Shown here in pieces: positions 59,457-64,000 of a DNA stretch of 64,000 bases (positions are counted from its first letter, which is position 1; the number at the start of each line of letters is the position of its first letter). A program made the translations under genes and the position numbers. The DNA is from JAGOQQ01 sp031973235 (GTDB lineage Bacteria; Patescibacteriota; Minisyncoccia; Phycocordibacterales; UBA9973). The stretch is from the NCBI GenBank assembly GCA_031973235.1, contig DALYDM010000001.1, forward strand, positions 24,389-88,388, written 5' to 3'. The notes under the pieces are model-generated. The model made no database searches. It was given only the letters and a program-made list of their open reading frames with translations, and was not told the DNA's origin.

Positions 59457-59760
59457 TTTCTTTGTGTATTCCTTTGTATGTATCACTATGTTTTTGTGTG
59501 TGATATACATCTCTAGTTTTCTCCTCTTAATGTTCCCCAATTTTTTTCTCACGCTTTTTTTTAAAATTTTTTATTTATTTTTTTTACTTTTACTGAAATT
59601 ATTTTAGATAAATTTTAGATTTTTGTATTTATAACAATCGACTCTACATACTACTGTCTTGGACCTCATGTGTACATATTCGACCGTTTTAAATCGATTT
59701 TAAGGCTTGTCAGTAATTGCGAGTTGATATAGTAGTCATTGAATTTGATTGTGTTGTCGA
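59457..59760. other. AT-rich gene-free stretch with T tracts
   Basis: About 300 nt without a credible frame. T-rich runs on the plus strand at 59537-59600 and 59615-59630. No promoter with a good -35 was found. Together with the DnaA box and inverted repeat just upstream it has features of a replication or unwinding site, but evidence is weak. Confidence 0.35.
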
Positions 59761-61044
59761 TCAAAATACTTCGCCCATGTACGGTAATGGAAGATTGTAT
59801 TCGTACGGATGATTTTTGGTACGAACATCATTTTCTTTGTTGCGTGATTGAATTGAGCGCATGCTTGATCCAATATAAAGCGCATATGAACCAAACTTTT
59901 TTCGTAGAGTATCAAATACATGCGTATATGATTCGCTCGTGTTTTTATTTTCTTGATCATTATATAGATCCAGTGGAAGCTCGTTTGTTTTTCTCAGATC
60001 GTGGACGGTAATACCAGTACCTCGGTATTGTTTTGTAGAATCAAATATTTGATTGAATATACTTTCGACAGCTTTGACTATGTCGCTTGGATTGTATGTG
60101 TACAATTCTAGTTCAACTTCTCGTCCGTCTGCTACAATACTTCTTTTGTTGTTATGGAAGGATACTTGCTTTATGAAGAAAGAAATTTTTTTAGATTTCA
60201 AATTCATTGCACGCATTCGAGCGCAGACAATTTCTATATTTCTAGAAAGTTCAGAAAATACAAACGAACGTTCGGAAGAATATGGACTAAGCATTCGCAC
60301 GGTCTGAAGTGACTTTCTGTGAGAAAGAGTGTGTGTGAGTGAAAGCTTTTGAATTCCTTTGAGTTCTAGATACGTATCGACTGTTGGTTGAGTGAATCGT
60401 GTGCGTATACTCTTCTCCTCAAGTGCGACAAATTGCCCTGCATCCCCTACTCGTGAAGATATGAGTCTTTTTGAAAGTGCACGCCCGATTCCCCAGATTG
60501 ATTCGATGGGGGTCTCCGAAAGAATTTGTTCGCGATTATTTTCTGTAATGACACAGAGTCCATTGGGCTTGTTTCTTTTTGATGCTACTTTGGCAAGTGT
60601 TTTAGTGCGGGCTATGCCGACAGAGAAACTAATACCCAGTTTATTTGAAAGGTCATTTTGGATTGTCTGGATGTATTCATATAGAAATGATTCTTCGTTT
60701 TTCTCTATATGAAGTGTTACAGATCCAAAACACTCATCTACTCCGTAGTGTTCGACAGTGTCACAATACTCTTCGGCTATTGATGCCATGCGAATAGAAT
60801 AATGCTGATAGAGATCAAAGTGTGCTGGCAAGATGGTGACTTCTGGAAATTCTTTTTTGATTTTAAAAATAGGCATTCCTCGTGTGACACCAAGTCGTTT
60901 TGCTTCTTTGCTCATTGCTGAAGCAATACCGCGTTCTTCGCCGACAATTACAGGCTTGCCTATGAGGTGTGGAAGTCGAGCGACTTCACATGCAACAAAA
61001 AAGTTGTCTCCGTCTATATGTATGATGTATGTGTGTTTAGTCAT
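59761..61044 (-). CDS. Y-family DNA polymerase, UmuC/DinB type
   Basis: 427 residues. Palm motifs: HIDGDNFFVACE (D11 and D13 metal ligands) and HYGVDECFGSV (the YSIDEAF equivalent), then helix-hairpin-helix IWGIGRALSKRL and a little-finger domain with SHRKSLQTVRML. Translesion synthesis polymerase. Overlaps the LexA-like gene by 8 nt; together they form an SOS operon like umuDC/imuA-type units. Closer to UmuC than DinB by length and the C-terminal part. Confidence 0.9.
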   Translation of the reverse strand: MTKHTYIIHIDGDNFFVACEVARLPHLIGKPVIVGEERGIASAMSKEAKRLGVTRGMPIFKIKKEFPEVTILPAHFDLYQHYSIRMASIAEEYCDTVEHYGVDECFGSVTLHIEKNEESFLYEYIQTIQNDLSNKLGISFSVGIARTKTLAKVASKRNKPNGLCVITENNREQILSETPIESIWGIGRALSKRLISSRVGDAGQFVALEEKSIRTRFTQPTVDTYLELKGIQKLSLTHTLSHRKSLQTVRMLSPYSSERSFVFSELSRNIEIVCARMRAMNLKSKKISFFIKQVSFHNNKRSIVADGREVELELYTYNPSDIVKAVESIFNQIFDSTKQYRGTGITVHDLRKTNELPLDLYNDQENKNTSESYTHVFDTLRKKFGSYALYIGSSMRSIQSRNKENDVRTKNHPYEYNLPLPYMGEVF

Positions 61045-61669
61045 ATTTTCGTACTACTGCGCGGACCACTGCTTGGATGCGCAAATCTTCTTTTGGATAA
61101 ATATTTTCAAATGCGTCATTTGCTGGTTCGAGATAGAAACCTTTTTTCGAATCTTTTCGCAAGTACTTCATGGTCCACGCACCGTCTACTTCTGCAATCA
61201 CGATATCTCCGATACGTGCATTGTCTTGTCTCTCTACGATTACCATATCTCCGTTGTTGATACCTGCATCTTTCATTGAGTCACCTTTGACTCGAAGCAT
61301 GAAGCTCGAATCTCGTTTTCTAATAATCCATTCATCAAGTGAGAGTGTATCGAGTAAGTTTTCTTCTGCGGGTGTTGGGAATCCTGCCTCGACGAGTCCG
61401 AGCATGCGTAGTGGTATAGGACTAGGAATTTTTTGGGAGGTGATTTTTTGTGTGTGTGAAGATTTTGGAATTATTTTTCCTGCATGGTCTTTCTCTGCGT
61501 ATCCAAGTGCGATAAGATTTTGGATTGCTCTATACGCTGAGTCTTTTGATTTGAATCCAAAAAGTGCCGCTGCTTCACTGTATGAAGGCATGCGCTTTTT
61601 TGATGAATAAAATTTGTATAACTTGTCTCGATATGTTTCGTATGTAGAAGAATTTTGTTTCTTTCTCAT
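61037..61669 (-). CDS. lexA: LexA-like repressor with S24 self-cleavage domain
   Basis: 210 residues. N-terminal winged-helix (about 10-65: MPSYSEAAALFGFKSKDSAYRAIQNLIALGYAEK), cleavage site A95-G96 in GLVEAGF, and a Ser-Lys dyad S131 (VKGDSMKDAG) and K168 (WTMKYLRK). Either the cell's LexA or a UmuD-like protein with HTH. TATACT ends 7 nt before the ATG and an SOS palindrome sits right upstream of this -10, so it should repress itself and the polymerase. Confidence 0.9.
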   Translation of the reverse strand: MRKKQNSSTYETYRDKLYKFYSSKKRMPSYSEAAALFGFKSKDSAYRAIQNLIALGYAEKDHAGKIIPKSSHTQKITSQKIPSPIPLRMLGLVEAGFPTPAEENLLDTLSLDEWIIRKRDSSFMLRVKGDSMKDAGINNGDMVIVERQDNARIGDIVIAEVDGAWTMKYLRKDSKKGFYLEPANDAFENIYPKEDLRIQAVVRAVVRKYD

Positions 61670-61674
61670 GTATA

Positions 61675-61696
61675 TAAGTATACCGAACGTACGTTC
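61675..61696 (-). promoter_or_regulatory. SOS box over the lexA-polymerase promoter
   Basis: GAACGTACGTTC (61685-61696) fits the Gram-positive-type LexA site GAAC-N4-GTTC exactly; in the minus direction it is followed after 4 nt by TATACT (61675-61680) and a leaderless ATG. Confidence 0.85.
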
Positions 61697-61717
61697 TTGT
61701 GCAAGTGTATAAAATAA

Positions 61718-61743
61718 AAAGCCGTCTCTTTCGAGACGGCTTC
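61718..61743 (-). terminator. Terminator of the 61769-62020 gene
   Basis: AGCCGTCTC TTTC GAGACGGCT with a T run in the minus direction. Confidence 0.85.
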
Positions 61744-61768
61744 CACAAAGCTCTTTGACATCCGCATG

Positions 61769-62020
61769 TTACCCGAGCTTGTGAATTTCATTCATTTCTT
61801 CTTCATGGGCAGTGCCCACAACTTTGAACACCTGCACAATGCCAACAATGGCAAAAATGAGTGGTATGCACCCTACCCCGACATGGAGCAGTGCGCTGTC
61901 GCTACTCATATTTTTCAGGATATACACACCATCATAGGCGTTTGCCCATAGTGCGGTAGTGGCACTGATACATAAAGTTGCGACTGTTGTGAAGAAGAGA
62001 ACTAGGATCTTTTTTATCAT
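61769..62020 (-). CDS. Small two-helix membrane protein
   Basis: 83 residues with two membrane helices (about 4-25 and 46-67) and a charged C-terminus (HEEEMNEIHKLG). The start was set at ATG 62020 because a strong promoter (TTGACA, 16 nt, TACAAT) lies 20 nt upstream; the longer frame passes through that promoter. No family recognised; possibly ion/stress-related, unknown. Confidence 0.55.
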   Translation of the reverse strand: MIKKILVLFFTTVATLCISATTALWANAYDGVYILKNMSSDSALLHVGVGCIPLIFAIVGIVQVFKVVGTAHEEEMNEIHKLG

Positions 62021-62040
62021 GTGTGTTACGATTTGCTTAC

Positions 62041-62068
62041 ATTGTAGCACATATAACAAATTTGTCAA
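62041..62068 (-). promoter_or_regulatory. Promoter of the 61769-62020 gene
   Basis: Minus strand TTGACA (62063-62068), 16 nt, TACAAT (62041-62046). Confidence 0.7.
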
Positions 62069-62075
62069 TAAAGAA

Positions 62076-62104
62076 TAAAACACTACAGAATCGTAGTGTT
62101 TTAT
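62076..62104 (-). terminator. Terminator of the MliC-META gene
   Basis: ATAAAACACTAC / GTAGTGTTTTAT palindrome, T-rich on the minus strand. Confidence 0.7.
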
Positions 62105-62111
62105 GGGTGAA

Positions 62112-62849
62112 TTATTTCTTTTTGAAAAGCACAGAACCAGAATCATACTTGAGAAGGAGTATAAGATTGCCGTCGTTGGTAAACATGAAGTGGTCGGTTT
62201 TTGAAATCATGTCTATGAAAGCACTTTCTTGAGATCCTTCGCAGTACATTTGAGTACTTGCGAATTCACTAAATGTAATCATATTGTTCTCTCCTTTAGT
62301 ATATGTTCCACTAAAGCTGTTGCAGTCTGTGGTCCCGGAGACCTTTCCATCATTGGTGAATGTGAGTGAAAAAAGATCTTTCTTGGAAGGTGTGATAGTC
62401 GTGCTATTGCTCATGCCTGTCGAAACCCAATTCCATGATGAATCAGCAAGAGAAAATTGTTCTGAATCTTTAGATGAGTCTGAATCTTCTTTTGATGATT
62501 TGTCATACACCGTACCGACAAATATATCAACGCCATTTTGTGTGATAGTCAGATCGTCGCCTTTGTTCCAAAAAACAATACTCTCATCTTCATTTGCATA
62601 TCGTGCTCCTGATCCAGAAATTGTCTGCGGAAGAACTGTATCGCCCAACCCTTCTATGTTAAACATCACAACACCATCATAAAAAATTGCGGGAACAGTT
62701 TTGCCGTCTTCACTCATAAATACTGCAGTACTTTCTATTTCTGGAGTTGCTTGATCTTGAGCAGTGTCTTTTTTGTAACGAGTAAGTGCAAACACTGCAA
62801 ACAAAATTACTCCAAGCACGAGAATCCATGAAATGATTTTTTTGGCCAT
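62112..62849 (-). CDS. Membrane-anchored MliC-META domain fusion
   Basis: 245 residues. Anchor (about 4-23), then a MliC-like domain (about 40-130: SGSGARYANEDESIVFWNKGDDLTI, the lysozyme-inhibitor pattern SGaRY...(F/W)W.KG) and a META/HslJ domain (about 135-240: SWNWVS, LTFTNDGKVSGTTDCNSFSGTYT, ASTQMYCEGS). MliC proteins block c-type lysozyme, and META domains occur in secreted stress proteins. It may protect the wall from host or prey lysozyme; inhibition has not been shown for this fusion. The neighbouring small gene is convergent in function only by guess. Confidence 0.75.
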   Translation of the reverse strand: MAKKIISWILVLGVILFAVFALTRYKKDTAQDQATPEIESTAVFMSEDGKTVPAIFYDGVVMFNIEGLGDTVLPQTISGSGARYANEDESIVFWNKGDDLTITQNGVDIFVGTVYDKSSKEDSDSSKDSEQFSLADSSWNWVSTGMSNSTTITPSKKDLFSLTFTNDGKVSGTTDCNSFSGTYTKGENNMITFSEFASTQMYCEGSQESAFIDMISKTDHFMFTNDGNLILLLKYDSGSVLFKKK

Positions 62850-62926
62850 AGTATTTTTATTGTAACATATTCAAAATAAATACTTTGAATTATGTATTTG
62901 CAGTATTAAAAATACTTTTTACAATT

Positions 62927-62969
62927 TTGACAAAAACCTATTTTTACTGTAGTGTGATGAAAAACGAAC
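62927..62969 (+). promoter_or_regulatory. Promoter, copy 1 of a duplicated element
   Basis: TTGACA (62927-62932), 17 nt, TAGTGT (62950-62955), then GATGAAAAACGAAC. The segment 62932-62969 recurs at 63755-63792 with 36 of 38 bases identical. Confidence 0.7.
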
Positions 62970-62972
62970 CTT

Positions 62973-63703
62973 ATGAACACACAAAAAATCTCTTCACTTA
63001 ATTCATTCAAAGTGTTAGAAAACACTTCGGTTGTACTTGCGCTCGTAGTGCTTGTGATTATCACTACTCTTGTATTCTTTGGACAAACTATTTCGAGTGT
63101 GATTAGTGGTCATTACACGAGGTATGATTTGTCTGTGCAAATCGGAATTATACTTTTGTTATATTGTTCGCTACTCGCATATTTTTCGAAGATGAAAAAA
63201 CTTACATCTTCTGTGTGTAACGCAGAAGATACGAATATTTTTGATGTTTACCAAAGTAACTCACGTGAAATAACAGTCCAAGGATTTTTGCTATCACGAA
63301 TCGCACTTGTGACAAATCTTGTAACATTTGCAGGTGTGGTGATTTTGCCATTTTACTACGAATTTTACAGACATTCACTTGGTGACTACTATGGCATTAT
63401 GGCGATTCTCGGCATAGTGGTATTCTTTTTGAGTGGTATGATGTCGTCAAATATTTTTGGGTTTACTTCAATGGTAAGACTGATTAAAGATAGGTATGTC
63501 GATCTCTATTTTGCGTTACGTGAAGAAAATAGATTTTTCAATTCTCAAGCAATTATTATATCCATGTATCTTATTGTTCGGGTGGTATANNNNNNNNNNC
63601 GTTTGATACTTTGGCGTATTTTGCAATAGCCGAGTTCACAATAATCTTTCTTGCGTTTTTGGTTTTAGATTATTTAATTTTCATTTTTGATGACTGTGAC
63701 TAA
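62973..63703 (+). CDS. Four-to-five-helix membrane protein, interrupted by an assembly gap
   Basis: At least 206 residues before the gap with membrane helices at about 18-38, 50-68, 105-128 and 145-163. After the N run the frame that fits is shifted by two: FDTLAYFAIAEFTIIFLAFLVLDYLIFIFDD, a further hydrophobic helix ending TAA at 63703. The stop seen in the unshifted frame is an artefact of the gap length. No family recognised. It has the duplicated promoter and its own terminator. Confidence 0.6.
63591..63599. other. Run of N (assembly gap)
   Basis: Unknown bases inside the membrane-protein gene; the true gap length is evidently not the number of Ns, as the reading frame does not resume in register. 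Confidence 0.9.
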
Positions 63704-63718
63704 ATTCAATATGTAAAT

Positions 63719-63752
63719 TAAAATCCCGCTTCATGTGAGCGGGATTTTTTTT
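63719..63752 (+). terminator. Terminator of the gapped gene
   Basis: AAATCCCGCT / AGCGGGATTT and eight T residues, directly before promoter copy 2. Confidence 0.9.
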
Positions 63753-63754
63753 AT

Positions 63755-63792
63755 AAAAATCTATTTTTACTGTAGTGTGACGAAAAACGAAC
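63755..63792 (+). promoter_or_regulatory. Promoter, copy 2 of the duplicated element
   Basis: Same sequence as 62932-62969 apart from two transitions, with -10 TAGTGT; the -35 position is TTTATA, weaker than in copy 1. Confidence 0.6.
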
Positions 63793-63855
63793 AATATTGA
63801 AGTATGTAAAAACAATATTCCCCGACGTTTCGTATTGAAACGTCGGGGATTTTTT
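63785..63855 (+). ncRNA. Candidate small RNA between promoter copy 2 and a terminator
   Basis: Only ~65 nt lie between the -10 and a strong terminator (CCCCGACGTTTC GTATT GAAACGTCGGGG, 63820-63848, then T run). They contain a second stem AATATTG / CAATATT (63793-63799/63813-63819) and no coding frame (the only ATG is followed by TAA). Confidence 0.5.
63820..63855 (+). terminator. Strong terminator at the right edge
   Basis: 12-bp perfect stem with a 5-nt loop and T run; it overlaps the stop of the converging gene. Confidence 0.85.
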
Positions 63856-64000
63856 ATTCTCTACACTCTACTTTTGTTGCCACTATATCTTTCACAAATT
63901 CATCCTTTTTTGGGACCAAGACACCATTTTCTTCCTTGAGTGCATAACGGTGTTTTGTGAGGGTGTTTTCGCTTATAGTATATTCTTCCATTTCCTCACC
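63854..64000 (-). CDS. Partial gene at the window edge, unknown function
   Basis: The minus strand is open from the window edge to TAA at 63854-63856. It reads GEEMEEYTISENTLTKHRYAL, then a Lys/Glu/Val-rich end KDIVATKVECRE. At least 48 residues; the Met at 63991 is a possible but unproven start. Too short to classify. Confidence 0.5.
   Translation of the reverse strand, partial: GEEMEEYTISENTLTKHRYALKEENGVLVPKKDEFVKDIVATKVECRE

Noticed and set aside
60264..60275. Second SOS box (CGAACGTTCG)
   Set aside because: GAACGTTC lacks the 4-nt spacer of the LexA site and lies inside the polymerase coding sequence.
62023..62146. Longer N-terminus of the 61769-62020 gene
   Set aside because: The extension passes through the TTGACA/TACAAT promoter and a terminator and has no family support.
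1..64000. Alternative genetic code with UGA = Gly
   Set aside because: UGA ends several genes cleanly (4738, 11449, 24790, 36650, 37238) and is not found inside conserved genes.

Overview
This looks like a chromosomal segment of a Candidate Phyla Radiation bacterium (Patescibacteria, probably a Parcubacteria-type lineage). Grounds: low G+C, compact gene spacing, many small membrane and envelope proteins typical of that group, a stripped carbon metabolism (aldolase, GAPDH, split transketolase, RPE, RpiB, a PfkB-type kinase, no biosynthetic operons), and ordinary use of UGA as a stop, which excludes the code-25 lineages (SR1/Gracilibacteria). The assignment is inference; no rRNA is present. Shine-Dalgarno sequences are almost absent. 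Instead many genes have a -10 box ending 6-10 nt before the ATG, which suggests widespread leaderless transcription.

Layout: 1-2 kb, two secreted jelly-roll proteins, the first the end of a polysaccharide deacetylase. 2-11.4 kb, ABC-F ATPase, small nucleases, SWIB protein and a run of membrane or envelope genes (DoxX-like, AI-2E-like, cytochrome b5-like, TMEM175, CPBP, DUF456, SIMPL). 11.4-12.3 kb, a Bacteroidota-like sigma factor. 12.4-16.4 kb, PBP2, GreA, LysS. 16.7-21.4 kb, the division and wall cluster mraZ-rsmH-ftsL-ftsI-alr behind MraZ boxes phased at 10 bp. 21.5-25.4 kb, an accessory island beside tRNA-Glu with a metallopeptidase-like protein, an Abi-like/SRPBCC fusion, a lone CHC2 zinc finger and four copies of a structured repeat. 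25.5-28 kb, ATP-cone/Mrr nuclease, a deoxyribosyltransferase-like protein and a second Bacteroidota-like sigma factor. 28-35.3 kb, RmuC, exonuclease, YqeY, MYG1, Obg, GatB. 35.4-46.8 kb, central carbon genes mixed with small orphan genes and a vestige of a second GAPDH. 47-57.8 kb, translation genes (L25, L31, RF1, L9, L27, TrhO, RsmI), an RRM protein, tRNA-Ile behind a structured RNA, and secreted wall-active proteins and proteases. 58-64 kb, CAP protein, a LexA-like repressor with a Y-family polymerase under an SOS box, a MliC-META fusion, a membrane protein broken by an assembly gap, and a partial gene at the edge.

Two promoter styles coexist. Core genes use weak -35, leaderless promoters. 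About a dozen orphan or apparently acquired genes, including both sigma factors, have near-consensus TTGACA/T promoters with 16-18 nt spacers and 25-50 nt A-rich leaders without a Shine-Dalgarno site. The strongest candidate for something undescribed is the repeated structured element in the tRNA-Glu island (22.1-24.9 kb). Other leads are a duplicated promoter driving a possible small RNA at 63.8 kb and a structured RNA in front of tRNA-Ile.
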